From Eucommia ulmoides (lineage: Eukaryota; Streptophyta; Magnoliopsida; Garryales; Eucommiaceae): a DNA stretch of 64,000 nt. A model generated the notes under the pieces. It had not been told where the DNA came from, did not search any database, and saw only the letters and a program-made list of their open reading frames with translations. This document shows, in pieces, positions 10,703 to 21,272 of this stretch (positions within the stretch are counted from its first letter, which is position 1; each line of letters starts with the position of its first letter). The stretch spans positions 36,748,712-36,812,711 of the forward strand of contig CM028335.1 in the NCBI GenBank assembly GCA_016647705.1, in the 5' to 3' direction. The position numbers and the translations under genes are program-made.

Positions 10703-12822
10703 TGTTGAACCTAATATTTTGGTGAACAATTAAACGATGATATTTTATGAAACTAATGGTTTTATTGAGTGATTTCAGATTAATAGTTTCATATATTGAA
10801 ATGAGATAAAGAACGAGTAAAAAAGATTAATCGTTGAAGATTTAAAAGTTAAAGAATTTATGGAGCAATCATTGAAGATTCAAAGGAATTTTTGAAAAAA
10901 TTCAGGCTAAGTGCAAGATGAACATATTGAAGACATTTAAGTAAAAATACAACTCATAAATTTTATGCTATTAATGCAACTTGAATTAGGATCACACACG
11001 ACACTCTAAAATGAATAAACTTATACATGTTATGGTCATAAATACAAATTTAAAATCCTAAATGGTTTTTATGAAGTGTTAAACTATAAAAATATTTTTG
11101 ATAAAGGGTTTAATTGAAAAAATGGTTTTACCACATAAAATAATTGGGTTTTTGGTCAATTCGATCAATTAATGAAATGGGTCGGTTGACTAATGAAAAT
11201 AGTTGTTTAAAAGAGTTAAAAGGGTGAACCTACTGACTAATTCAGTCAACCGGCAAGTTAGGTAGGTATACTAACGAATTCAATAGCTAAAATAAAGAAA
11301 AAAGGAAAAACTCACAAGGCAATTTAGTCAATCGACAGGGAGGTCGCTCAACCAACGACAGTTGGTGTAAAGGTTAGAAAATGATCGTTGTAGGGGCCGT
11401 TGACTGAAATTGGGCATGTCGACTGATAGAGACGGACAATTAACTTTTAACTATTTCGATTTTTTATCCAATTCTCATATATGTATATATATCTTATATT
11501 ACTAAAATCCTATCTATTTTGTCCATATATTAAATTATTCTTTGAATTAAATTGGGTAAAACTACTTCTTATCTTTAGGTGTTTTGAATATAAAATGTTT
11601 TGGGAACCAAAGTGAGCTTTTCTAAAAATATTTTTAAATGTAATATACCTATTTTGAGAGTATATGATATATGGGGCTGTAAAGAGACATTTTAGGCCTT
11701 GTAATTTGAAAAACTAGCCATTAGAGATCTAGTTAGAAATCTATATATGGAGACTTGTGTTTTTCAAATGAATTAATCGAAAACAATCAACCATTGCTAT
11801 TAAAAGATAGTGATTTATGTTGAGAAATTTATAAGAAAGTTATATTAAAAGAGTTCTTAATCGAGGAGCGAAAAAGTTTTCATCACCGGTCATTGTTCGA
11901 AACTGAGCTATCGTAATTGTTTTTAAGAAATCCCAGTGAGATTTTCTAAGTTAATGAAAAGTGATTTATTAGATTATCTATTTGATTACTTGGATTAAAT
12001 GTTTTAAAAAAATAGTTTTCAAGTCTAATATTTTGAAAATATTTTAAAACTATTTTTATTTGTGAAATCTAATTATTTATTATCTGTGATTTAAATTGAT
12101 TAAATCAGATTTGTTCCTTACGTAGAGTCTATCACATAGATTTCGGGACATTAATTGAGCATAACTATTTTGTGGTGGTAGAAGCTCATGTGAGAAGAAA
12201 GTTGTGAATATTTTGTATTTGCGAGTTTGAGCGGATTAGACATATTTGGAACGGTGTCGGATTAGACATATTTGGGACGGTGTCAGATTAGGATAGTTAG
12301 GGTTAATCTTTAGCATGAGAAAAATATTAGAGTTTGATCTTTATCCTGCGAAAAAGATTACGTTTTATCTTCTGTCTTTTAAAAATGATTAGGTTTTAAT
12401 TCTTCCTGTAATTTAATTATGTTAGTCTTTAGCCGAAAAAAGATAAGTTCTTCCTAAACCTGTGAAAAGGATAAGTGTAATAGAGTGGGAGGGTAAATGT
12501 TTGATTCTAAGCTTGAAAAAAGAATCAAGATTGTAAGAGTTTGGTTCCTACTTGGGAAATAAATCAGGGTTAGTGGATTGTGAAATCCATGTGGAGCTTA
12601 GGAGATTGGACGTAGGTAAAAGTAGGTTACTGAATCAGGATTAATTGTTATGTGTTGTATTGTTACGTTATTTGTTGTTTGGGTGTGTACTTCGTTCAAC
12701 ACATTTCCTTTGCTTAACAATATATTAATCAATTAGGGAAATTAATAATTTGTGTTGAAGATTTAATTATTTAAATTTTTATAACTACCCAATTTAACCC
12801 CCTCTTGAGTAGATTATTGGGC

Positions 12823-12827
<5 letters not shown>
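10703..12827 (+). repeat. 3' LTR of family A copia, complete
   Basis: 2125 bp, TGTTGAACCTAA...GGGCCAACA. The promoter half carries the TTGAC/GTCGAC palindrome block (11155-11440). The 3' half holds a run of degenerate repeats around AAAAAGATTAG/GTAATAGAATTAG (12310-12560), which also occurs in the 5' LTR and the solo LTRs. This copy supplies the reference length for the family: the solo copies are 2071, 2247 and about 2205 bp. Confidence 0.92.

Positions 12828-12895
<68 letters not shown>
12828..12895. repeat. (TA)n microsatellite abutting the 3' LTR
   Basis: About 66 bases of uninterrupted TA start three bases after the LTR terminus. It may be an expansion of a target-site TA run or a later slippage product; it hides any TSD on this side. 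Confidence 0.95.
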
Positions 12896-12897
<2 letters not shown>

Positions 12898-14254
12898 CTC
12901 CTTTTTTTTTTCTACATATCAAAAAATAAAAACCAAAAAAAGAAAAAAGAAAAAAGAAAGGTTTTGCCTAAAATAAAAACCATAAAAGGAGGATTTTCTA
13001 TCCCTCGTTTTTAGGTTTCCCCTGTGAGAAACTTTAAATGAGGGTTAAGGAAAATCCATCCCCCAAATGGTTTTAGTTAAGATTATTACGGCAAAAATAC
13101 ATGTATAAATTTGTTTTGTTCAAAAATTAAAAAAACAAGTCTATTTGTTTTTCTTCCAAAACAAATGAAACTTTAAAAAACAAAAAAAAAAGTGTTCTTG
13201 TCTTTTTCCCTAAAAGTTCTTCCATAAAACAATTTTTTTATTTTTTATTTTTTTTACATCTAAGAAAACCCCCCAAAAAATATTTTTTTAGATCACTTTG
13301 ATATATATTTTTTTTATTTCCTCTTTAAACTAAAAACATTTTCTTAAGAAATGATTTATCTTCTTTGAAAATAAAACAATTTTTTTCCTTAAAATATTTT
13401 CTTTACTAAAAAATGTTTTTTTTTTTTTCTAAAAAATTATTTTTCATAAAATATGTTCTCATATTTAAAAGAGTAAGAGTTTTCTTAAAAATGTTTTTCC
13501 TCAAAATGTCGTCTTCATAATAAGACCAATTTTTTCTTTTAATTTTTTTTTCTTCCATTTGCTTTAAGACAAGTTTGTTTGGGTTTTTTTTTTTTATTAG
13601 AAAACAAAAGTTTCTTTTCCTACTTAAAATGAATTTTTTAATAAATAATTTTTTTTTAAGTTTTCTCAAGCCTTTGATTTTCTAATTTTTTTTTTTCAAA
13701 ACCCAACATATTTTTTTGAATAATTGTTTTTATTTTTTTAATTATTTTTCCTTATTAATAAAAACTACAACAAAAATGTTTTTCTAAGTATTTAAATGTT
13801 TTCTTAAATATTTAAATGTTTTCTTAAATAAAGGAAAACATCTGTTTTATAAAACTTTTGTCTTAAAGGAAAGTACTCCATTTTAAAATTTTATTTCCTT
13901 TTATTTTTCCAACACAAGTTTTTGCTATCATAATTTAAACTAAAATCAAAACCTTCTGCCCCTCTCCGAGACCAAACTTGTTGATTCTTATATAATAGAC
14001 AGGTGGTTTGAAAGGAAAATATTTTTTAAATTTTATTTAACTTATTTTACTTGCTTGTTTTATTTTGCATGTCATTATTGTTTTACTTCATTTTCATGTC
14101 CTAGATAAATAAATAAATAGTGAAATATATTGTGTTAACCAATCAAAATCAAACAAGGCATGGACTTAGTTTAATTTCAAATAATTAGAAACTGGGTACT
14201 ATTTTTGAACATGTGTCTTGGGGTGCGTTAAACTTTTCCTGAGCATAACCAACC
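12896..14254 (+). mobile_element. AT-rich Tat LTR relic, right part
   Basis: There is no gene here. The DNA is dominated by T- and A-runs, with ORFs that are only low-complexity Lys/Phe strings. The last 60 bases (TGTGTCTTGGGGTGCGTTAAAC..TTTCCTGAGCATAACC) match the 3' half of the Tat LTR at 23725-23762 (GTATCTTGGGGTGCCTAACACC..TTTCCCGAGCGTAACTGACC). I therefore read it as the remainder of the LTR that begins at 2185, split by the copia element. Support for the middle part is weak. Confidence 0.4.
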
Positions 14255-16023
14255 TGTAGACACACCATTTTTTCCCGTACAAAATATTTTACTGCATCTT
14301 ATTCTTATTTCATTTTATTCTATTTTATTTCACTTTATTTTGAAAATGAAAAAATAGACTGAAAACTAAAAAAAATAAAAAAATAAAATAGAAAGCAAAA
14401 CAATAGAAAAGAAAAAGAAAATGAGGAAAATGGAGAAGTAAAAAAAAAAAAAAAAGCCAAAATAGAAAACAAAAAAAAAAAGAAGAGAAAACATAAAAAA
14501 GAGAAAAAAAAAAAAAAGTAGAAAAAGAAAAAAATTTAAAAAAGAAAAATAAATTAAAAAAAGGAAAAAAAAACAAGAGAGGAGAAAGAGAGAAGGTCGG
14601 AGAGAGAGAGAGAAAGAAAGGAAAGGGAGAGAGAAAAAATGTGTGTGGCGGGACCCACCACAAAAAATAATAATATGCAGCCCCATGGACAGCTACCAAC
14701 GCGGCTGTCTTGCGCGACAAGCCACAATTAATATTTTTTTTTGGCTAAACAAGCCCTGGGGTTAACGTCCAATTAGGATTTCCTAGGGTTTTTATTATTT
14801 TTTCATTTCCCACATTTCCCAATAAATAAAACCCCCATTCTCACAGTTTAGACACACAAAAATTCGGAGAGAAATCCTCCTAAGGAACGATTCTTAGGGA
14901 AAACCCATTCGAGAAGCCGCCTTTGAGAAAAAAACATGTATCGGGAATTCTTTCCAAGACTGGTACGCCTTTTTCTCGTTTTCTTTTCATCTCTTTCTTT
15001 TTTTATTGGAATTTAAATTTCCGCAAGTTCAATTTTGATAAAATCATCCGATGACTCGATGAAAACGCAAAAAACAAGGTTATTCCTTCTCAAATTTAGC
15101 CTCCAAGCGTTAAACGAAGATACTTTTATTTTTATTTTACCTTTTTTTTTTTTTTTTTACCCATTATCATTTCCATTTGAATTGATGCTACTTATAAAAA
15201 AATCTAAAAAAAAAAAAAAAGTCATCCAAGGATTCGATGAAAATGTCGGGACGAGATTTTTCCTTTTCAAGTTTAGCTTCAGAGCATTAAATGAGGAAAC
15301 TTTTTCATTAATTTTAATTTTATCATCGTTTTATTTACGCCGTTGTTATATTTAAATTAAAAAAAAAAGTATAATAAAATAAAAATAGCAGTTAGATGTG
15401 GAAACTCTTTTTTGTTTTGTTTCGTTTTTGTTTTTGTTTTTTGTTTTTTATTTTTTACTTTATTTCATCATCCCTTTAGTTACATTTTTGTTATATAAAA
15501 AAAATAAAAATAAAAAGTAATGAAATGGTGTTAGATGAGAAACTTTTTTATTTTTCTTTTCTTTATTATCCTTTATTTATGTTATTGTTATACTTAAATA
15601 AAAAAAGAGTAAAAAAGTAATAATAAAATAAAAAATAGCATTAGTGAATTTTGTTTTTCCTTTTCCTTTTATTTTTATTTTTATTTACGTTATATCTAAG
15701 TTCCAAAAAAAAAAATGATAAAAAAATTACAAAAATAAATAAATTAATTATTTTATAAGAATTAATGCATACAAGCCTTAGATGAATTCAACGATTTGAT
15801 ATATTGAAGGAGAGATTTCCATACAACCGATTTGATTCCCCAAATAGAGTGGAATTTATAAACCCTCGATATGATGTTTCATTGGATCCCGCTTAAGTTT
15901 TGAAAGGGTTAATTTCAAGAATACTTGTTTCCGTGACTTTCCTCGTTCTTATCCCCATAGGATTTGAGGGATTGTCAAATCGGGATTTCTTTGATTTAAT
16001 TGGGCAAAAATTAGAAAAGTAGA
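14255..16023 (+). mobile_element. Tat gypsy 5' LTR (partial)
   Basis: It starts TGTAGACACACCATTTT. Over 1.7 kb it aligns block by block with the 3' LTR at 21273-22953: the purine tract, CCTAGGGTTTTTA, the promoter region, GGGAAAACCCA..CGGGAATTC, and the AAATCATCCGATGACTCGATGAAAACG modules. The TATA box is AATAAATA at 14821-14828, against TATAAATA in the 3' copy, so this promoter has decayed. A family A LTR interrupts it at 16024 and its 3' third is missing. Confidence 0.82.
14395..14640 (+). repeat. Long homopurine tract in Tat LTR U3
   Basis: About 245 bases are nearly all A and G on the plus strand, ending in GAGA-rich repeats. The counterpart in the 3' LTR is 21350-21565. It lies some 180 bases before the promoter. 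The leucine/phenylalanine-rich reverse ORFs over it are composition artefacts. Confidence 0.85.
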
Positions 16024-17315
16024 TGTTGAACCTAATGTTTTGATGGACAAATAAATATTGATGTTTTATGGAATTAATGGTTTTATTGAGTGATTTCAGA
16101 TCAAAAGTTCCATAGGGTGAAACGAAAAAAAATGGGCTGAAAAAGATTAACCATTGAAGATTCAAATGAATTCAAGACGAGTGCAAGATGAAGATATTGA
16201 AGATATTGAAGATATTGAGAGTATTGAAGATGTTGAAAACAATTAGGTGAAAACGACTCATTACTTTTATGCTCTTCCCCGAATTAGGATCACACATGAC
16301 ACTTGAAATAAATAAATCTTATGTGTGTCTTAGTAAAAAGTGATAAGTTTAAGATCGTAAAATAGTTTTTTATAATCCAGTTAATCATTAAAATATTTTT
16401 GTTTAAGGTCCTAATTGAAAAATTGGTTTTAACACTTAAAATAGTGGATTTCCAATTCAGTTAGGTCAACTGATAAAAGGAGTCGATCGACCTACGAATC
16501 CAGTATCTGAAAAAAAAAAAAAAAAGAGAGAATCTACTAGTCTAATAAGTCAAAAACTAGATGGTCTATCAACCGACTGGCTGCTGCTCGATTATCATAA
16601 AATATACTGTTGAAGCAGGTGGTTGACCGACATTGTAGTCCAGTTAACCGACTTTCTCAGTCATTTTTTTTATTGATTTAGTTTTTAGGTCAAATCACCT
16701 CATTTTTTTTTACAATTCAAGTGAAGTTTTCAAGGGAATTAAGTGTATTTCTCAGATACATCATATATTATACGTTTCATATTTATTTGGTCTATATATT
16801 TTTTTATTCTCTAAATTAAATTGATAAAACACTTCTTATTTTTAAGGCTTTTGATTTGAAAATTTTTTAAGGATCAAATCAGGATTTTCTAAAAGTATTT
16901 TTAAATGAAACATACTTATTTTGAAGGTATATGATATATGGAATCTTGATGAATTATTTAATATCATGACTTTTGAAAACTAGCCGTTATATGCCTATTT
17001 CTAGGTCTATTAATATAGAATCGTAGGATTAAAAGAACCAATCAAGAACATAAGTTTTTTGGCTATTCTAAGAGAGATTGTTACACTGAAATTTATAAGT
17101 GAGATTATTGAAAGAGTTCTTGATCAAAGGCACTAAAAGTTGTGGTCATCGGTTTGTGTTCGTTATTAAGTTATCATAATCATTTTCAACGAAATTCCAG
17201 TGAGATCTTTCTAAGCTATTTATTTTTCTTTATTAGATTATATGTTTAAATGTTTTGAGAAAAATCGTTTCTAAATCTAATATTGTGAAAATATTTTAAA
17301 ACGGTTTTTATTTAA
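16024..17315 (+). mobile_element. Family A LTR fragment, 5' two-thirds
   Basis: It begins TGTTGAACCTAATGTTTTGATGG, as do other family A LTRs, and follows them through TTAGGATCACACATGACACTTG, the palindrome block (16465-16650), GGTATATGATATATGG and ACTAGCCGTTA to ATTTTAAAACGGTTTTTATTT. It breaks off abruptly at about 17315, where gypsy pol sequence begins, so its 3' part was lost in a deletion. Confidence 0.85.
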
Positions 17316-17990
17316 GAGAACTTGTTGTGCATTGCCCTGGTCTTCTCAGAGATTGCGCCATTATACGCTCCCGTTAACTACCTATTTGATAGCTAGGATG
17401 GATCTTCTAAAGTACAAATTCAAAAAACCAGTTCTGTCAAGAAAAGTTACAAAGTGGTAGATGCTATTAACAGAGTTCGACATTATCTACAAGACCCAAA
17501 AAATGAGTGAAGGGTCAGGCAATAATAGAATAATTAGCTAGTTATCCACCCAAAACGGATTACCAGCCTCTTGAGATGGAGGAAGAGGAGGATAAGAAAA
17601 TCTGGAAGATGTATTTCGACGGAGTTGTGAGCTCTCAAGGGGCTGGAAGGTTTCCTATTCTTCTCTTTTTGAGTAAGCAACATTAGCTGGTGGCTTCCAA
17701 GATAAAATTCCAAAGCACTAATAACTGAGTTGAATTGAAGCATGTATTTTGTGGCTCTAGTTGGCCATCGACATGAAGATCAAGAAGTTGCTTGTGCTTA
17801 GGAATTCAGAGCTGATAATCAATTAGGTAATTGATAAGTATGCTACCAGAGATCCAACCTTAGTAGCTTACAACAATCGTCTTCTGAAAGTTATACAAGC
17901 AGTTTACAATGATTGATGTTGAAAACATATCGAGGCTCAAGAATGACTTTGCCGATGCCTTAGTTACCTTGGAATCTATGATCTCCATAA
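17316..17990 (+). pseudogene. pol: Tat gypsy RT end and RNase H, degenerate
   Basis: Pieces of the gypsy RT-RNase H connection are visible: GWIF.STNSKNQ after CACGCTCCCG, then the RNase H start KIWKMYFDGVVSSQG (about 17598-17642). Further on come AIDMKIKKLLVLRNSELIINQVIDKYATRDPTLVAYNNRLL (about 17770-17890). The order and wording fit the Tat/Ogre-type polyprotein. The 5' part (gag, protease, most of RT) is missing. Stops occur every 20-40 codons. Confidence 0.75.
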
Positions 17991-19335
17991 CCCAAGAGGA
18001 AGATGATATCATTTTAGTGCTAATCTGAGTTTAGCGTTAATCAGCCCACTGTTTCCAACTTGAAGTCGAATCTACCAAGAATCCTTATAACTACGATACA
18101 AAAAACATTTTAAAAATCGAGAGTATCCAAAAGGAGCATCTAGTATTAATCGGAGAACCCTCTAGAGGTTAGCAGGACAATTCTTCCTAAGCAGGGAGAC
18201 TCTGTACAAGCTTTCCCCTAACATGGGTTTGTTGAGGTGTATTGGAGCGGAGGAAGCCATCCAGTTGATGAAAGAAATCCATGGTAACATATATGGACCT
18301 GAAATGAGCAGCTTCATGCTCATAAAGAAGATCCTAAGGATTGTATCATTTTGGCTGACGATGGAAAACAATTGTGTGTAGTTTGTTCGAAGATGCCATA
18401 AGTGTCTGGTGCATGGCGACCAAACCCTTGTTCATCCTTATCAACTTCATTGCTTGGCAGACCTGTGCCCCTTCTCATTATGGGGTATGGACATCATCAG
18501 AGAAATCACCCCTAAGGCATTGAGTGATCATCACTTAATCCTGGTGGCGATAAACTACTTTACCAAGTGAATAGAAGTTACCTCTTTTGCCTCTGTGACT
18601 CAAAAGACAGTAGCTTGTTTCATTAAGGAAAATATCATATCAAGGTAGGATTTGTCGCAAATGTTGATAACCAACAATTTCTAAAAACCTGAAAGGCTCA
18701 GAAATACAAAAAATCTGTCAGTAGTTTATGATCGAGCACAAAAACTTGGGTTCATTCCACCCAAAGATGAACGGAGCTGTAGAAGCCGCAAATAAAAACA
18801 TAAACAAATCCTCTAAAAGATGATTGATAACTATAAAGAGTGGGATAACATGTTTTCGTATGCCTTGATGGCTTACCAGACTTCAGTTCGAACCTCGATC
18901 CGAACAACCCCTACTCTCTAGTATACGACATGGAGGCAGTGATACTAGCCGAGGTCGAAATCCCATTTCTACGAGTAATCATGGAGGCTGAACTTGATGA
19001 AACCGAATGGGTACAACAGAGGTAGAACCAACTTTCCCTAATCGATAAAAAGCAGATGATAGTGATATGCCATAGATAATGTTACAGACAAATGATTGCC
19101 AGAGCTCATGATAAGCAAGTTTGCTCCAGATTCTTTAGAGCCAGTGAGTTGGTGTTGTAAATTCTCCTCAAAATCTTTCCTTTACAAGATGAAGCGAAGG
19201 AAAGTTCTCCTCAAATTGGAAAGGTCCTTTTGTTGTCCACAAAACCTTAAGTGGTGAAGCATTGATCCTCTAGGAAATAGATGGTGATGTATTTCTCGAA
19301 CCTTTGAACTCTGATTCTGTAAATAAATACATTGC
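17991..19335 (+). pseudogene. pol: Tat gypsy integrase, degenerate
   Basis: The zinc-binding part is recognisable (LLRCIGAEEAIQLMKEIHGNIYGPEMSS, about 18228-18310, then FVRRCHKCLVHGDQ near 18385). The core follows: SLWGMDIIREITPKALSDHHLILVAINYFTK, a stop, then IEVTSFASVTQKTVACFIKENI (about 18476-18640). The first catalytic aspartate lies in WGMDII. The C-terminal part runs through YRQMIARAHDKQVCSRFFRASELVL to about 19335. Many stops and shifts make it non-functional. Confidence 0.82.
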
Positions 19336-20399
19336 ATAATAAAGTTATTTATTTCCCAAAGTTGTTTCGAGTGTGATCAACTGTCTTCTTTTAAAAAAAA
19401 ATAAAAAAACAAATCCCAGACTCTGAACCACTAGGTGATGAGGGCAAAAGAGGGAAAATAAAATAAGTGTGGCCCGAATGTGCTGAAAACTTGAAAGAGC
19501 ACCATGAAAAGAATGTAGGTACCGTAATAAGATACAAAACCACTGACCATGTGAAAAGAGATGGTACAAAAATTGGCCGAAAAAGGAGCAGATTGCTCTA
19601 GGGTCCCTTTCCGGAATACTACTTTGGCTTACTTTCATTGACCGTAGAGATTTCCATGTTCAAAACTTGATGGATTTGGAAGGAGGTTGAGTCTGTGGGA
19701 AGAACTATCGGTTATGATCGGGATTTGCATTAAAATCATACTTGTCAGACAATCCAATTTTAAATCTCGCAGCAATCATATCTGGGGAAAAATGTACTTA
19801 TTTTAGTAAGGTTTTATACATTTTTCCATATTTTTGGCTAAACTAGTCTTGCAGAATTTAAGAAATATGGATCAAGCAAGAGTACATGATGCCCAAATAC
19901 GGAAGGTGCCTGGTGGATGGGAAGTATGAGAATCTATGGGCCAAAATGAGCAAAAGTTGATGGACACATTGTTACAATATCATGGTCTAGCCTCTAGCCA
20001 TGGATAAAGCCTCTAAGTACAAAGTACACCAACTGTTTTTGAAGAAGACAAGACGAGAGAACCTCCCCAAGATTAATTCAAGAGTCATTAGCCGAGTGAT
20101 TGCAGCGGAAAAGGGGGGAACGAAATTGCTAGTCACTAATGGTAACCAATTTTCCTCATCTTAAGATTATGTTTTGGAAATATAATCTTGTCCACTTGTA
20201 GGGACCTCAAAAGGACAGGAGCATGGACATTAGCCCCTTTATCTTTCTACTGGCACATACTGGAAAGCTTTGATTGTTAGAAAGATCTAGTGCACTTAAT
20301 GAGCATTTTGAGACTTGTTTTGCCTCGAAAGGGGCATCTAGGTAGCTATGCTAAACCTGATCCTCCGCGAAATGCTAAGGTATATAGGCAATATGTAAA
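19336..20399 (+). other. Noncoding 3' region of Tat element
   Basis: This lies between the end of the integrase relic and the tandem array. No ORF or family match was recognised. It includes an integrase-tail-like stretch near 20020-20110 (AAGTACAAAGTACACCAACTG). Such long 3' untranslated regions are known for Tat/Ogre-type elements. Confidence 0.5.
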
Positions 20400-21180
20400 G
20401 GTTCGGTCATCCAAGTGTTATCCCCAACTGTAGGCTGGGGCACATTTTATATCTTTTATCCCTCATCCTTGCCCTAACCATAGGTTAGGGCACATTATGT
20501 GGTGTTTTGCTATCATTAGGTCGAGAAAATTTGAGCTTGCCAGTCCCAGCTGCAACATTTTATACTTAGCCCCTTCATCCTTGGCCTAGTTGCAGACTGG
20601 GGTATATTTTACTTTTATGATAAGTTCAGTCATCCGTAGCCATAGGCCGGAGGTATTACTCCTCCCTACCACATGTTAGGGGGTATGTTTACTTTTGTGT
20701 AGAGTCTAGTCTTCTGCAACCACAGGCCCGAGGTATTTCTCATCCATACTATAGGTTTGGGGGTATGTTTACTTTTATGTCGAGTCCAACCCTCTACAGC
20801 CACTGGTCTGGGGTATTTTTCATTCCTACAATAGGTTGGGGGTATGTTTCTTTTTATGTCAAGTCCAGTCCTCTACAGCCACTGGCCAGGGATATCACTC
20901 CTCCCTACTACAGGTTGGGAGGTATATTTACTTTTTGTCTTCACTCCAATCCTCTGTGGCCACAAGCCGGGAGGTGTCACTCCTCCCTACCATAAGTTGG
21001 GAGATATGTTTACTTTTTATGTAAATCCCAGTCCTCCGCGGTCACAGGCGAGAGATATCAATTTTCCCCTACTACAAGCTGAGGTGTGTGTTTACTTTTC
21101 ATCTCGAGTCAGTCGTCCACAGTCATAGGCCAAAGGTATCACTCTTTCTTACCACAGGTTGGAAGGTATACATATTTTTT
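20400..21180 (+). repeat. About 80-bp tandem hairpin array in Tat 3' region
   Basis: Units recur at 79-82 bases (anchor CTCTACAGCC-like words at 20631, 20711, 20792, 20871, 20952, 21034, 21115). Each unit carries CCTCCCTAC...GTTGGGAGG-type arms. The oldest part has a perfect hairpin with nine-base arms GCCCTAACC (20471-20479) and GGTTAGGGC (20483-20491) around ATA. Short ORFs across it are repeat artefacts. Confidence 0.9.
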
Positions 21181-21256
21181 TCTTTTAATTTATAAAATGG
21201 GAAGACAGTCAAAATGATGTTGTCTCTTATCTTTGTCAAACCAGTGAAACTCGCAT

Positions 21257-21272
21257 GACAAAGAGGGACAAC
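21257..21272 (+). promoter_or_regulatory. Polypurine tract of Tat element
   Basis: GACAAAGAGGGACAAC directly precedes the LTR start TGTGACATG. The reverse-strand counterparts at 45101-45116 and 51741-51752 are also purine-rich and adjacent to an LTR start. Confidence 0.75.

Larger units (their letters stand above)
4025..12827 (+). mobile_element. Family A Ty1/copia retrotransposon, nearly complete, inactive
   Basis: The structure reads in order: 5' LTR (4025-5777, lacking its first 180 or so bases), primer-binding site, gag, protease, integrase, reverse transcriptase, RNase H, polypurine tract, and 3' LTR (10703-12827, TGTTGA...CCAACA). Integrase precedes RT, which is the copia gene order. 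Coding parts are broken by many stops and frameshifts. The two LTRs differ at many positions (for example ATGCGAAAAAGATTAG segments, AT tract length), which indicates an old insertion. The left end is rearranged, so no TSD can be scored. Confidence 0.9.

Noticed and set aside
12805-13014. ORF with an (IY)n run
   Set aside because: Produced by the TA microsatellite.
14325-14720. 131- and 106-residue reverse ORFs, Phe/Leu/Ser-rich
   Set aside because: Composition artefact of the homopurine tract; the matching ORF at 21333-21638 has the same cause.
20765-21128. Overlapping ORFs that repeat a Ser/Pro/Leu motif
   Set aside because: They are readings of the about 80-bp tandem array in different frames.
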